Assembly (NCBI RefSeq): GCF_004770045.1
Contig: NZ_RQFO01000004.1
Location: forward strand, 434,001-498,000
Direction of reading: 5' to 3'
Source: Leptospira montravelensis
GTDB lineage: Bacteria > Spirochaetota > Leptospiria > Leptospirales > Leptospiraceae
DNA length: 64,000 nt
This document shows positions 8,310-17,779 of the stretch, piece by piece (position 1 is the first letter of the stretch; each line of letters begins with the position of its first letter). The notes beneath the pieces were generated by a model that saw only the letters and a program-made list of their open reading frames with translations, was not told where the DNA came from and searched no databases. The position numbers and the translations under genes were made by a program.

Positions 8310-9734
8310 ATGAAAAAGATTGGAATATTATTTAGTTTAACGATCCTTCTTTTTGGCTCTGTTATTGGAGCCGAAGAAGTAACAAATGATGCAGAGAGTT
8401 TAGAGACTCTAGCAAAAGAAATGGCAAGTATCAAAACTTCATTAGCGGAAACAAAACTTGCTTTAGAAACAACGAAACAAGAAGCCAACTGGGTATGGAC
8501 TTGTATTGCAGCCTTTCTAGTGTTTTTTATGCAAGCAGGTTTTGCTTATGTGGAAGCAGGATTCACTAGAGCAAAGAATGCGGTGAACATTCTTATGAAA
8601 AACTTTTCTGATTTAACGGTGGGTGCAATTGCTTATTGGGTCATCGGTTTTTCTATTATGTTTGGTCCGCAATTACTTACCGGCTTTGGAGTGGGTGTCC
8701 CATCTTTTGCGGAAAGTCTCATCAATACCGAAGATGGAAATATGGATCCTTCCAAATACACATTCTTTATCTTCCAAATTGTTTTTGCCGCAACAGCTGC
8801 CACGATTGTTTCGGGAGCGATGGCAGAGAGAACTAAATTTTCAGCCTATTTAGTTTTCTCTATTATCATTACCGCTTTTATTTATCCAATTTTTGGATCC
8901 TTTGCTTGGGGAAGCCTTCTCGGAATCTCTACAGGGTTTTTAGAATCTTTGGGTCTCGGTGGAGGTGAAGGAGTGGGTTTTCATGATTTTGCTGGTTCCA
9001 CTGTCGTTCACAGCATTGGCGCTTGGGCAGGACTTGCAGGTGCCATTGTTGTCGGTCCTCGTATGGGAAAATTTCAAACCGATGGCAGGGTCTATCCTAT
9101 CCTTGGTCATAATATGTCAATGGCAGCGCTAGGTGTTTTTATCCTTTGGTTCGGCTGGTTTGGATTTAACCCTGGTTCAACTACCTCTATTGAAGGGGGA
9201 AGTTTTGCAAGGATTGCCGTTGTCACTCATATGGCAGCTTGTGCAGGGGCAATTGCAGCAATGATTCTTACTTGGTTATTATTTAAAAAACCAGAAATAG
9301 GATTAACTTTAAACGGAGGACTGGCAGGTCTTGTGGCCATCACCGCCCCTTGTGATGTAGTGACCATCACAGGTGCAGTTTGTATTGGCGCCGTGGCAGG
9401 AATCCTTGTCATTGTTTCCGTTCTCTTTTTAGATAAAATCAAAATTGACGATCCCGTGGGAGCCGTTTCTGTGCATGGAGTCTGCGGTGCTTGGGGAACC
9501 CTTGCCGTAGGTCTTTTTAGCGTAGATACTGGACTTTTTTCAGGAGCTGGATTTGCTCAGTTTGCAGCCCAAGCCATTGGGGTTGCCACAGCATTTCTTT
9601 GGGCCTTTCCAACCAGTTTTGCCGCATTCTATATCATTAAAAAAACCATTGGCCTACGTGTTTCCGAAGAAGAGGAATTGTTAGGTTTGGATATTTTAGA
9701 ACACGGAAACGAGGCATATCCCGTTTCTAAATAG
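8310..9734 (+). CDS. amt: Ammonium transporter, Amt/MEP/Rh family
   Basis: The 474-residue protein has a signal peptide (about 1-20, cleaved near IGA-EE), a short predicted coiled coil (about 25-55, ETLAKEMASIKTSLAETKLAL), then the Amt core of about 11 membrane spans. Diagnostic segments are FFMQAGFAYVEAGFTRAKN, DFAGSTVVHS and SVHGVCGAWGTL, which hold the two pore histidines, and FGWFGFNPGS. The C-terminal tail GLRVSEEEELLGLDILEHG is the conserved cytosolic region that contacts GlnK in other bacteria, yet no glnK is adjacent. AAGGAAAG 6 nt before the ATG is a good ribosome binding site. It follows the GAF phosphatase by 9 nt and is followed by a strong hairpin and a lipoprotein gene. The periplasmic coiled coil is an addition relative to E. 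coli AmtB. Confidence 0.93.
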   Translation: MKKIGILFSLTILLFGSVIGAEEVTNDAESLETLAKEMASIKTSLAETKLALETTKQEANWVWTCIAAFLVFFMQAGFAYVEAGFTRAKNAVNILMKNFSDLTVGAIAYWVIGFSIMFGPQLLTGFGVGVPSFAESLINTEDGNMDPSKYTFFIFQIVFAATAATIVSGAMAERTKFSAYLVFSIIITAFIYPIFGSFAWGSLLGISTGFLESLGLGGGEGVGFHDFAGSTVVHSIGAWAGLAGAIVVGPRMGKFQTDGRVYPILGHNMSMAALGVFILWFGWFGFNPGSTTSIEGGSFARIAVVTHMAACAGAIAAMILTWLLFKKPEIGLTLNGGLAGLVAITAPCDVVTITGAVCIGAVAGILVIVSVLFLDKIKIDDPVGAVSVHGVCGAWGTLAVGLFSVDTGLFSGAGFAQFAAQAIGVATAFLWAFPTSFAAFYIIKKTIGLRVSEEEELLGLDILEHGNEAYPVSK

Positions 9735-9740
9735 TCCTTG

Positions 9741-9772
9741 ACCCTAGGTATTCTTTATGGGATGCCTAGGGT
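9741..9772 (+). other. Intercistronic hairpin between amt stop and lipoprotein GTG
   Basis: ACCCTAGG (9741-9748) pairs with CCTAGGGT (9765-9772), and the pairing continues inward, with G-T wobbles, to 14 pairs around the tetraloop TTAT (9755-9758). The stem begins 6 nt after the amt stop (TAG, 9732-9734) and ends one base before the GTG at 9773. There is no U tract, so it is not a standard terminator. Its 3' arm occupies the place where a Shine-Dalgarno would be. Confidence 0.7.
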
Positions 9773-10411
9773 GTGTTCCGTTTTCCTTTATTACTCGTTA
9801 TATTTTTCGTAGGTTGTTTTGAATACGAGGAGACAATCCTTTTTCGCAAATTAAGTTCTGGTACAGTTGAGATATCTTATACTGTTCCTCTAAAAAAAGA
9901 TTCCTACGACTCGCTCATTAAATTTTTACCAACTTCTAAAGAAGAAATCATTTCTTCTGTCAAAAAAAAGTCGAATAACAGCTTACAGGTGAGAGACTTT
10001 ACCTTTCGTGAATTAGAAAAATCAGAAACAACAGATTTGTATTTCAAACGAAAAGGGAAGGTTTCTTACAAACTTGATTTTGAAGATCCTTTACATTTAG
10101 AGGGAGTTTTAATTGGAACTTTTTCGATCAAATCTAAACCCAGATCCTTAACTGTGAAAAGAGATTTTCCTAATTTAACAGACAACGCCATTTTAGATAC
10201 GAGTGTGGGAGAGAAAAAAATTATTTCTGAAACTTCCAGGCTTCTTAGGGAGGGACGTATCCAATTTAAAGTTTTATTTCCAAAAGATTCTGAATGTAGT
10301 TCTAACCGAGGTTTTATTGGACTTGGAAATTTAACTTACCAAATTCCTTTACCTGAAACTTTGGAAAACCCTGAATCAAAAACCTGGGAATATAAAATTC
10401 GGTTTTTTTAA
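9773..10411 (+). CDS. Hypothetical lipoprotein
   Basis: A 212-residue protein with a very short lipoprotein signal: MFRFPLLLVIFFVGC, modified Cys at residue 15, followed by FEYEET. The rest is beta-rich and without a family I recognise (SGTVEISYTVPLKKDSYDSLI suggests an extracytoplasmic beta-sandwich). The start must be GTG at 9773, since an in-frame TAG lies at 9767-9769 and no other start precedes the signal. This GTG directly abuts the 14-bp hairpin, so translation may depend on ribosomes finishing amt. The stop overlaps that of mqnA on the other strand (10408-10411). Probably anchored in the periplasm or outer membrane and co-transcribed with amt. Confidence 0.65.
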   Translation: MFRFPLLLVIFFVGCFEYEETILFRKLSSGTVEISYTVPLKKDSYDSLIKFLPTSKEEIISSVKKKSNNSLQVRDFTFRELEKSETTDLYFKRKGKVSYKLDFEDPLHLEGVLIGTFSIKSKPRSLTVKRDFPNLTDNAILDTSVGEKKIISETSRLLREGRIQFKVLFPKDSECSSNRGFIGLGNLTYQIPLPETLENPESKTWEYKIRFF

Positions 10412-11154
10412 ACCAGATTTAATTCTTTTGCGGTTTTAATAAACAAATCAAAACCATCTAAATTTTTCTGTTCTGGGATAAAATGTAACTCTTGTTTTAG
10501 ATATCTGTCGGTAATGGCAATCGGTAGTCTTTTTTCTTCTTTGATGATGGAATCTAACTCTTTTAGTCCAAACTCCAAAGCTGTTAAAAACAGACGATCG
10601 TCCCAAACCTTACCTTTAGGAAAGGCCCAAAAGGCAAAACAGAAATACAAACCTGTTGACTGGTTCCACCACTCTGCAAGATCCACCACTTGGTATCCAG
10701 GAACCGGAGTCTGTAATAAAGCATGGTCACCAAATAAAAGATGAGAACCTTTTCCTTCATCCATCATTTGGTAAATTTCCTTGGCGGGGGTGGGAATCAC
10801 TTCTACCAGTTTCCCGAACTCTCTATACAGTAGGCATTGTAATAGAGCGACACTTGACCGAGATCCTTTGTCTGTATATACCACTTTGGGTAGTCCAAGT
10901 TCTGATTCATGTCTAAAAAAGAGAACTGACCTCACCACATCTCTGGCACAAACTCCTACTATTTTTGTGAAATCTAAACTTTCCCGATTCCTCTCACATT
11001 CCACTGAGGAAACTAGGGCACAGTCAAGCTCTCCACGTTTTAGGAGTTCGATAAGGACACTAGGATTCTCATAAATGGGTGTATATCCGGAAGTTCTCTC
11101 AAAATAGAGGGTGAGGGGGCGGGCATTCAGGTGTTTTACGATGCCAATTTTCAT
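10408..11154 (-). CDS. mqnA: Chorismate dehydratase-like protein MqnA (futalosine menaquinone pathway)
   Basis: The 248-residue protein begins [19 protein letters not shown] and contains [17 protein letters not shown] and [19 protein letters not shown], the periplasmic-binding-protein-like pattern of MqnA/MqnD proteins. MqnA dehydrates chorismate to 3-enolpyruvyl-benzoate, the first committed step of menaquinone synthesis through futalosine. It is slightly shorter than many homologues (about 270-280). Assignment to MqnA rather than MqnD rests on the opening motif and length. No other menaquinone gene is in the window. It is convergent with the lipoprotein gene (overlapping stops) and diverges from cheR by 71 bp. 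Confidence 0.75.
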   Translation of the reverse strand: MKIGIVKHLNARPLTLYFERTSGYTPIYENPSVLIELLKRGELDCALVSSVECERNRESLDFTKIVGVCARDVVRSVLFFRHESELGLPKVVYTDKGSRSSVALLQCLLYREFGKLVEVIPTPAKEIYQMMDEGKGSHLLFGDHALLQTPVPGYQVVDLAEWWNQSTGLYFCFAFWAFPKGKVWDDRLFLTALEFGLKELDSIIKEEKRLPIAITDRYLKQELHFIPEQKNLDGFDLFIKTAKELNLV

Positions 11155-11225
11155 TATCTAATTACTCTTCTAAAAAACAACTTGTCAGAACGGAAAAAGA
11201 GTGTCGAATCACTTACGAGGGCAAA

Positions 11226-12083
11226 TTGGACTTTCGAACATCTTTAAACACAATCGGTGATACCGAATTTGAATTCATTAAAAATTTAGTGTACAAACAA
11301 GCTGGGATTTTTTTAGCACCACATAAAAAAATCATGGTCCAGTCCCGACTCAATGCTAGGCTTCGCACTTTAGGAATCTCTAGTTTTGAAAACTATGTAG
11401 CCAAGTTGAAATTGGATCCAAAGTTTGCGTCCGATGAAATGCAGGAACTTATCAATCGCATAACAACTAATAAAACAGATTTTTTCCGCGAAAACCATCA
11501 CTTTGAATTTTTAAAAAACCAATACTTCCCAGCCTTAGAGCAAGCAGCCGCAAATGGTGGCTCAAAATCCCTTCGTATCTGGTGTTCTGCCTCATCCACG
11601 GGAGAAGAGCCTTATTCGATTGCGATTACGGTTTATGATTACTTTCATACAAAGCCAGGTTGGAATTGCAAAATTTACGCCTCGGACATTGATACCCAAG
11701 TCATTACAACTGCCAAAAAAGGCTTGTATCGGGACGATCGTTTGGAGCCTGTTTCGGATGCTATGAAAGCTAAACATTTCACGAAATCAATGGAAAAAGA
11801 CCATGTATTTTATGAAGCGAAACCTCATTTAAAAGCGTTAATCGACTTTAAACAAATCAATCTTTTACACTTTCCTTTTCCCATCTCAGAAAAATTGGAT
11901 TTAATCTTTTGTCGAAACGTTGTTATCTATTTTGATAAACCAACGCAAAAAACATTGTTTCAAAATTTCGAAGCCAGTTTGAAACCAAAAGGGTATTTAA
12001 TCCTCGGGCACTCAGAAACAATGTTTGGAATTTCGGATAGTTTTAAATTCTTAGGACACACGATTTACCAAAAGAAAGACTAA
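11226..12083 (+). CDS. cheR: Chemotaxis protein methyltransferase CheR
   Basis: A 285-residue protein with the CheR N-terminal helical domain (about 10-75: [21 protein letters not shown]) and the SAM-dependent methyltransferase domain ([52 protein letters not shown]). CheR methylates glutamates of chemoreceptors for adaptation. The start is a TTG at 11226 with GAGGG 5 nt upstream; no ATG fits the family N-terminus. No other chemotaxis gene is next to it. The HIT gene converges on it with a 5-nt gap. Confidence 0.93.
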   Translation: MDFRTSLNTIGDTEFEFIKNLVYKQAGIFLAPHKKIMVQSRLNARLRTLGISSFENYVAKLKLDPKFASDEMQELINRITTNKTDFFRENHHFEFLKNQYFPALEQAAANGGSKSLRIWCSASSTGEEPYSIAITVYDYFHTKPGWNCKIYASDIDTQVITTAKKGLYRDDRLEPVSDAMKAKHFTKSMEKDHVFYEAKPHLKALIDFKQINLLHFPFPISEKLDLIFCRNVVIYFDKPTQKTLFQNFEASLKPKGYLILGHSETMFGISDSFKFLGHTIYQKKD

Positions 12084-12088
12084 AAATT

Positions 12089-12601
12089 TTAGTCTTCTTT
12101 GGCCCAAAGTTGTTTGAGGTCATCCCACATTTGATAAGGTTCATAGATGACAATCCTTGTATTGGAAAGTACATCTAAAAATCCAGCTTCATTGGGAAAT
12201 CTAGGCACAATGTGTTCATGGATGTGGGGGATAGATCCTCCACTATTTTTTCCAAGATTATAACCGATATTGAATCCTTGGACTTTCCACTGTTTCTCTA
12301 AGATCCTCATTGTTTTTTGTGTGAGTTTATGGATATCCAGAGCCTCTTCTTCGGTTAGCTCCAAGTAATGAATGATATGTCGTTTGGGAAAGATAATGAT
12401 ATGGCCAGGATTGTATGGGAAGAGATTGACTGAAACTATGGAGAGTTCTGTCTCTGCAATGGTCAAATTTGGTACAATTTCGTTTTTGTCCCGAACCCCG
12501 CAGAGAATGCAGTCTACATTGGGTCTATCCCCTTTGGCATAACCCAATTTTCCTATGCTGAACAGGTTTTTTCTAAGAGAATGTTCTTCATAGGAACTCA
12601 T
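12089..12601 (-). CDS. HIT-family nucleotide hydrolase/transferase
   Basis: The 170-residue protein carries a Cys-x-x-Cys near the N-terminus (DCILCG), the strand [21 protein letters not shown], and the histidine triad HIHEHIVPR near the C-terminus, the signature of HIT proteins that cleave or transfer from nucleoside polyphosphates such as Ap4A. The exact substrate cannot be read from the sequence. I use the ATG at 12601 because family members begin near this point ([12 protein letters not shown]); a TTG at 12652 would add 17 residues overlapping what looks like a promoter (TTGTCA then TTTAAT, 15-nt spacing). It is convergent with cheR and divergent from rsmH. Confidence 0.85.
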   Translation of the reverse strand: MSSYEEHSLRKNLFSIGKLGYAKGDRPNVDCILCGVRDKNEIVPNLTIAETELSIVSVNLFPYNPGHIIIFPKRHIIHYLELTEEEALDIHKLTQKTMRILEKQWKVQGFNIGYNLGKNSGGSIPHIHEHIVPRFPNEAGFLDVLSNTRIVIYEPYQMWDDLKQLWAKED

Positions 12602-12673
12602 TTGTACTTTCAATCTCCCCAAAGGATTAAAGGATTGCAAGGATTTTGACAAGTATACAGTAAGAAAGTAACA

Positions 12674-13618
12674 GTGTCAGAATCTCCCCATATCCCAGTA
12701 CTTCCTAGAGAAGTGATCGAATTACTCCAAAAAACGGAAAACACCGAACCCCTATGGTTTCTAGATGGAACTGCCGGAGAAGGTGGACACTCCAAACTCA
12801 TTTTACAAACCTTTCCCAAGGCAAACCTCATCCTGATCGATCGTGACTCCGTTATGTTAGAGCGGGCAAAAAACGAAATCATTTCTGTCATCGGATCTCT
12901 GGACCGAGTACACCCTTTTCAAATGAATTTTTCTGAAGTGGATCAGGAACTATTGGATTCGGTTGGCTGCCCTGGACTTGATGGTGCCCTTGTTGATTTA
13001 GGAGTTTCTTTATTTCACTTCCTCCATTCGGGCAGAGGATTTACTTTTAAAAATGATGAACCATTGGATATGAGGTTAGAACCACAAGTCGGAAGAAAAA
13101 CTGCTGCCGACGTGATTAATTATAGCACAGTTCTTCATTTAAAAAAAGTGTTTTGGGAATACGGAGAGGAACGTTGGGCCCTAAAAGTTGCAAATAACAT
13201 AGTCCAGGCGAGGCATAAAAAAAAATTCGAAACTAATACCGATTTAGTAAAACTGGTTGAGGCATCCATTCCCAGAAAGTTTTGGCCCAAAGAATCACAT
13301 CCTGCGACGAGAATTTTCCAAGCCTTACGAATTGAGGTGAATGAAGAACTATTACATGCAGAAAAAGGAATTCGAGCGCTTGCTGATTTGTTAAAAGTCG
13401 GAGGGGTACTTTCGTGTATTTCTTTTCATTCCCTAGAAGATAGAATTGTAAAATGGACTTTTCGAGACCTAAAGGCAACCGACCATTTTGAAATCCTAAC
13501 CAAAAAACCTATCTTACCAACAGATTCAGAAATACGAGAAAACAGAGCCTCTCGGTCGGCAAAATTAAGAGGGATCCAAAAGATAAATCCGATATTAAAT
13601 AAGAGATGGGAAAGGTGA
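12674..13618 (+). CDS. rsmH: 16S rRNA (cytosine(1402)-N4)-methyltransferase RsmH
   Basis: A 314-residue protein with [13 protein letters not shown] at the N-terminus, the SAM-binding motif [39 protein letters not shown] and [15 protein letters not shown], all RsmH signatures. It methylates C1402 in the 30S decoding centre. The start is a GTG at 12674; the family N-terminus begins there. It opens the cell-wall cluster as in other bacteria, but no mraZ precedes it; a HIT gene diverges instead. Its 3' end overlaps the FtsL-like gene by 13 bp, implying translational coupling. Confidence 0.95.
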   Translation: MSESPHIPVLPREVIELLQKTENTEPLWFLDGTAGEGGHSKLILQTFPKANLILIDRDSVMLERAKNEIISVIGSLDRVHPFQMNFSEVDQELLDSVGCPGLDGALVDLGVSLFHFLHSGRGFTFKNDEPLDMRLEPQVGRKTAADVINYSTVLHLKKVFWEYGEERWALKVANNIVQARHKKKFETNTDLVKLVEASIPRKFWPKESHPATRIFQALRIEVNEELLHAEKGIRALADLLKVGGVLSCISFHSLEDRIVKWTFRDLKATDHFEILTKKPILPTDSEIRENRASRSAKLRGIQKINPILNKRWER

Positions 13619-13962
13619 AAGAAAAATTCAAAAACATACCAGAACTGGTAATCGGTTTTTTCTCACCGTTAAAACCTTTGTTGGTTCTATTTCCTTTTTT
13701 TATCTTTTTTTATTCAATGGTTTGGCAAGGGCTCACAAAAGCTAGACTCACAAGACAGATTCATGAAAGAACTTCCACCAAAGAAGAACTCAAACGTAAA
13801 AACGATGAACTAAAAATCGGAATCGTTACTTATACCTCCGCAGAAAGAATAGAAACTCTCTACCGTAGGACTTACCAATTTTTACCCATAAGTTTGGGCA
13901 ATCGTACAGTTACTATAGAACTCCCTCCTATCCCAGAAAAGGGTACGAAAGAAAAAGAATGA
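13606..13962 (+). CDS. ftsL: FtsL-like cell-division membrane protein
   Basis: A 118-residue bitopic protein: basic N-terminus ([13 protein letters not shown]), one transmembrane segment (about 24-43), a predicted coiled coil (about 48-76, [21 protein letters not shown]) and a short C-terminal tail. This topology, small size and position between rsmH and murE fit FtsL, which binds FtsB/FtsQ and activates FtsWI at the septum. Sequence similarity within the FtsL family is low, so the call rests on topology and context. It overlaps rsmH by 13 bp and murE by 4 bp (ATGA). The usual next gene, ftsI, is absent. Confidence 0.65.
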   Translation: MGKVKEKFKNIPELVIGFFSPLKPLLVLFPFFIFFYSMVWQGLTKARLTRQIHERTSTKEELKRKNDELKIGIVTYTSAERIETLYRRTYQFLPISLGNRTVTIELPPIPEKGTKEKE

Positions 13963-15485
13963 AACTATCAGAAATTTTAAAACGAATTCCCGATGTAAAA
14001 CTCATCAGTGGGGAAGGTTCCTTGGAAGTTGATTATATTTGGGGAGATAGTCGCAAACTAAAACCCAATGATCTTTTTGTTCTTCCAGAAGAGACAAATG
14101 AAAAACAAGAACTATTTCTGAAGATGGCAATAAAACATGGATCCAAGGTTGTCCTTGTTTCTAAACGTCATTTAAAATTAAAAGGTTTGGAATTATTTTC
14201 TGCCATTCTGGAATCAGAAGATTCGGTAGGAGAAGCACACGGTAAAATCGCTTGTTTACTTGCAGGAAATCCTGCCAAAAAAATGAAACTTGTGGCAATC
14301 ACAGGTACCAACGGAAAAACTTCGTTAACTTTTATTCTTTTCCACCTAGCAAGAAAAGTGGGAAAAAAAGCTGCTCTTATTGGAACAGTACAAATTCAAA
14401 TCATGGACCGGGTATTGGAATCAGGATACACAACACCTGATGCTTCTTCTCTCAACTTATTACTCAAACAAATGTTAGAAGAAGGAATTGAATATGTATT
14501 TATGGAAATGAGTAGCCACGGTTTAAAACTGGGTAGAGTGGCTGGCCTTGAGATCACTTGTGCGGGATTTACGAACCTGACACAAGACCATTTAGATTTT
14601 CATCCAAATATGGAAGATTACTTTGAAAGTAAATTTAAAATCTTTCAACTCCTAGAACAATCCTCTGTTAAAAATAAATTTGGGCTTGTTGCCGGTGATG
14701 TTTCCTACGGGGATAAAATGGTAAAACGCATTGCCGAGGCAAACTTAAAATCGCCCATTTATATTTTGGGAAAATCAGGCGAGTTTAATTATACAAATAC
14801 TAAACTTTCCCTATTAGGAAGCGAATATCGGTTCCATAAAAAAGCAAAGAACCTTCCTTTTATTGAAGTGCGGAGTATCAAAACAAATTTACTCGGCAAT
14901 TTTAATGTTTTTAATACCTCTTTTGCGTTATCCATTGCTTATGAATTGGGTTTTCCTTGGGAAGAAGTGATTTCTTGTTTGGAAACAATCCCGACAGTAC
15001 CTGGTCGCTTTCATGTGGTATCTTTTCCCGATAGGACTAGGATTGCCGTTGTGGACTATGCTCATACACCCGATGCTTTGGAAAATATCTTAAAGAGTTG
15101 CGTGGAAATTGCTCCCAAACAAATCATTTGTTTATTTGGTTGTGGGGGAGACAGAGACCGTACGAAACGTCCACAAATGGCAAGGATTGCCGAAACCTTT
15201 GCCGATTTTGTCATTCTAACCTCAGACAATCCAAGGACAGAAGAACCTGAATCCATTTTAAATGAAATTGAATCTGGATTTTCTCGTGGCTTTCAAAGGT
15301 ATGAAAAAATCACAGATAGAAGGAAGGCCATCCAAAGAGCGGTAGGATTACTGGAACGAGATGGAATTTTGGTAGTTGCTGGCAAAGGCCATGAAACTTA
15401 CCAAATCATAGGAAAAGAAAAAACAAAATTTGTGGATTTTGAAGAGATAGAGAATTCTTTTCAAAATTTAGGACTGAGTCGATAG
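13959..15485 (+). CDS. murE: UDP-MurNAc-L-Ala-D-Glu:meso-diaminopimelate ligase MurE
   Basis: The 508-residue protein has the Mur ligase layout: an N-terminal UDP-binding domain, an ATP-binding domain with [10 protein letters not shown] (about 114-123) and TTPDASSLN, and the C-terminal domain with [15 protein letters not shown]. The motif DNPR at residues 423-426 is the signature of enzymes that add meso-diaminopimelate rather than lysine to the peptidoglycan stem, in the cytoplasm. The start overlaps the FtsL-like gene by ATGA. It belongs to the run rsmH-ftsL-murE-mraY-ftsW-murG-murC. Confidence 0.95.
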   Translation: MKLSEILKRIPDVKLISGEGSLEVDYIWGDSRKLKPNDLFVLPEETNEKQELFLKMAIKHGSKVVLVSKRHLKLKGLELFSAILESEDSVGEAHGKIACLLAGNPAKKMKLVAITGTNGKTSLTFILFHLARKVGKKAALIGTVQIQIMDRVLESGYTTPDASSLNLLLKQMLEEGIEYVFMEMSSHGLKLGRVAGLEITCAGFTNLTQDHLDFHPNMEDYFESKFKIFQLLEQSSVKNKFGLVAGDVSYGDKMVKRIAEANLKSPIYILGKSGEFNYTNTKLSLLGSEYRFHKKAKNLPFIEVRSIKTNLLGNFNVFNTSFALSIAYELGFPWEEVISCLETIPTVPGRFHVVSFPDRTRIAVVDYAHTPDALENILKSCVEIAPKQIICLFGCGGDRDRTKRPQMARIAETFADFVILTSDNPRTEEPESILNEIESGFSRGFQRYEKITDRRKAIQRAVGLLERDGILVVAGKGHETYQIIGKEKTKFVDFEEIENSFQNLGLSR

Positions 15486-15495
15486 GGGAAATAGA

Positions 15496-16608
15496 ATGTT
15501 CCAGTGGATTTATGAATCGTTTGGAAACGATTATGGTTTCCTAAGAGTTTTTAGTTATGTGACTCTCCGCGCAATGATGGCGGGGCTTACTTCTATGTTC
15601 ATCACCTTCCTTTTTGGAAAGGCTTTGATATCGTTTCTTCTATCTTTGAAGTTTCGCGAATCTGTTCGTAACGATGGGCCACAGTCCCATGCAGCGAAAT
15701 CAGGAACACCAACGATGGGGGGACTTATCATGATACTTTCCCTAACCGTCTCCACTCTGTTATGGGGGAACTTATCCAATTTAAATGTTTTATTACTATT
15801 AGTTTCTGCCATTTTATTTGCGGGTCTCGGGTTTACAGATGATTATATGAAATCTGTGAAAAAAATCAAAGGAGGGATGAGGGCAAGGACTAAATTTGTT
15901 GTAACCATCTTCTTTGCTGTTTCGATCACCACACTCTATTTTTATTTTACTGGAAAAGCAAATACAGTTCCAACCAAAGGAACAATATTTACAATTACTG
16001 ATTTGTTCCTTCCCTTTGTAAAAGGTCCTGTCTGGAATTTGGGATTTTTTGCAGTTCCATTTGCGATTATCGTATTAATCGGAAGTTCTCATGCGGTGAA
16101 CTTAACCGATGGTCTGGATGGACTGGCATCAGGAACTGTTGTGATTGCCACCGCTACCTTTGCACTCATTTCCTATGTTTCAGGAACACCATCTGCGGCA
16201 AACTATTTGCACATTCCCTATTTACCTGGTTCCCATGAATATGCCGTATTTCTTGCGGGACTTTCGGGAGCCTTACTTGGATTTTTATGGTTCAATTGCC
16301 ATCCAGCACAAGTGTTTATGGGAGATACAGGCTCTTTGTTTTTAGGATCTACTCTTGGTCTTGTTGCCATTATGTTAAAAAAAGAGATTTTACTTGTGAT
16401 TCTAGGTGGTATCTTTGTGGCAGAAGCTGTAAGTGTCATTTTACAAGTAGGTTCCTTTAAATTAACGGGAAAACGTATTTTTAAAATGGCACCACTTCAC
16501 CATCATTTTGAATTGTCAGGTTGGTCAGAAGAAAAAGTAGTGATTCGTTTTTGGATTATTGGAATTATACTTGCGATCATCACCTTATCCACACTAAAAA
16601 TCCAATAG
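15496..16608 (+). CDS. mraY: Phospho-MurNAc-pentapeptide transferase MraY
   Basis: A 370-residue polytopic membrane enzyme that transfers phospho-MurNAc-pentapeptide to undecaprenyl phosphate to make lipid I. Family motifs visible: [52 protein letters not shown] and the late cytoplasmic APLHHHFEL. About ten membrane spans are expected. AGGGGA lies 7 nt before the ATG. It starts 10 nt after murE and is followed by ftsW after 22 nt. Length is normal. Confidence 0.96.
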   Translation: MFQWIYESFGNDYGFLRVFSYVTLRAMMAGLTSMFITFLFGKALISFLLSLKFRESVRNDGPQSHAAKSGTPTMGGLIMILSLTVSTLLWGNLSNLNVLLLLVSAILFAGLGFTDDYMKSVKKIKGGMRARTKFVVTIFFAVSITTLYFYFTGKANTVPTKGTIFTITDLFLPFVKGPVWNLGFFAVPFAIIVLIGSSHAVNLTDGLDGLASGTVVIATATFALISYVSGTPSAANYLHIPYLPGSHEYAVFLAGLSGALLGFLWFNCHPAQVFMGDTGSLFLGSTLGLVAIMLKKEILLVILGGIFVAEAVSVILQVGSFKLTGKRIFKMAPLHHHFELSGWSEEKVVIRFWIIGIILAIITLSTLKIQ

Positions 16609-16630
16609 TCGACTCGATCCAAATAGACTT

Positions 16631-17779
16631 ATGGAATTGATCCGAAATGTAAAAAACCTATTTCAATTTGGCAGTTCCCGATTTGACGGACCTGTTTTGT
16701 ATGGAGTTTTTTTATTATTTGGAATGGGCATTGTCATTGTGTACAGTGCCTCTGTTATTCCCGCCGAACGTGAGTTTTCTGATCCAAATTACTATTTAAA
16801 CAAACAATTGTTATGGGGATTTGTTGGAATTATTTGTTTTTTGGTGTTTAGCCAAATACCTTATCAATTTTTAGTAAGATGGTCTTTTCTATTTTCAGTC
16901 ATTAGTTTGTTATTACTCATTTCAGTATTTATTCCTGGTCTCGGAAAGTCAGTAGGTACTAGTTATGGTAGGAGTTTTAACCGTTGGATTCAGATAGGTG
17001 GATTTCAAATTCAACCTTCCGAATTTTCAAAAATCAGTATTTTACTTTTTTCTTCCTATTTTTTTTATAATTTTGATTTTAAAAAAGTAAAATGGGACAG
17101 AAAAAAAGTTGTATCGATTGGACTTATTTTTGCTACCTTAGTCCTTATTGTCATTGAACCTGCGTTTGGTACGACAATTGAACTACTTCTCGTTCTATTT
17201 TTCTTTGTATTACTTGCTGGATTTCCGATGAAGAGGTTGTTTATATTAGGTGCCTCTGTATTGCCTCTCCTCATCGTACTTGTGACTCAAGTGGGTTACA
17301 GGAAAAAACGTTTGGAGATATGGTTAGATCCATATAAATTTCGGTTTGATGAAGGCCACCAATTAGTCACTAGTTTTCGAGCTTTTTTTGATGGCGGTAG
17401 TTTTGGACGACCAGTGGGTTCAGGTTATGCTCACCGTTATTTAGCTTATAGCCATACGGATTTTGTGATGGCTTCTTATGTAGAAGACTTTGGTTTTTTA
17501 GGTTTTTTAATATTTCTTTTGGTGGTTCTATTTCTTTTTGTAAGAGTTTATTTTCTTCTCCAACGTTTAAAAGACAAACTTGGATTTTTTTTAGGAGCAG
17601 GAATCTTAATTCTTTTTGGTTTCCAAACAATTTTGAATTTATTTGTTGTAACAGGAATCGTACCCGTAACAGGAATTTCCTTACCGTTTTTAAGTTATGG
17701 AGGCTCCTCTCTCATTACAATTTTTATCCTATTCGGAATTCTTGCCAACATCACGAGTAAAGAGAATTTGGTATTATGA
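16631..17779 (+). CDS. ftsW: SEDS-family septal glycosyltransferase FtsW
   Basis: The 382-residue protein has about ten membrane spans and SEDS motifs: GIVIVYSASV, RSFNRWIQIGGFQIQPSEFSK, HTDFVMASYVEDFGFLG with the conserved acidic residue of the active site, and LPFLSYGGSSL at the end. FtsW polymerises lipid II at the septum with the transpeptidase FtsI. Context in the mur cluster favours FtsW over RodA. FtsI is not in this cluster, so its partner must be encoded elsewhere. The stop overlaps the murG start by ATGA. Confidence 0.9.
   Translation: MELIRNVKNLFQFGSSRFDGPVLYGVFLLFGMGIVIVYSASVIPAEREFSDPNYYLNKQLLWGFVGIICFLVFSQIPYQFLVRWSFLFSVISLLLLISVFIPGLGKSVGTSYGRSFNRWIQIGGFQIQPSEFSKISILLFSSYFFYNFDFKKVKWDRKKVVSIGLIFATLVLIVIEPAFGTTIELLLVLFFFVLLAGFPMKRLFILGASVLPLLIVLVTQVGYRKKRLEIWLDPYKFRFDEGHQLVTSFRAFFDGGSFGRPVGSGYAHRYLAYSHTDFVMASYVEDFGFLGFLIFLLVVLFLFVRVYFLLQRLKDKLGFFLGAGILILFGFQTILNLFVVTGIVPVTGISLPFLSYGGSSLITIFILFGILANITSKENLVL

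Noticed and set aside
12602..12652. TTG start giving a longer HIT protein
   Set aside because: The added 17 residues are not family-like, and the DNA resembles a promoter; the ATG at 12601 fits the domain better.
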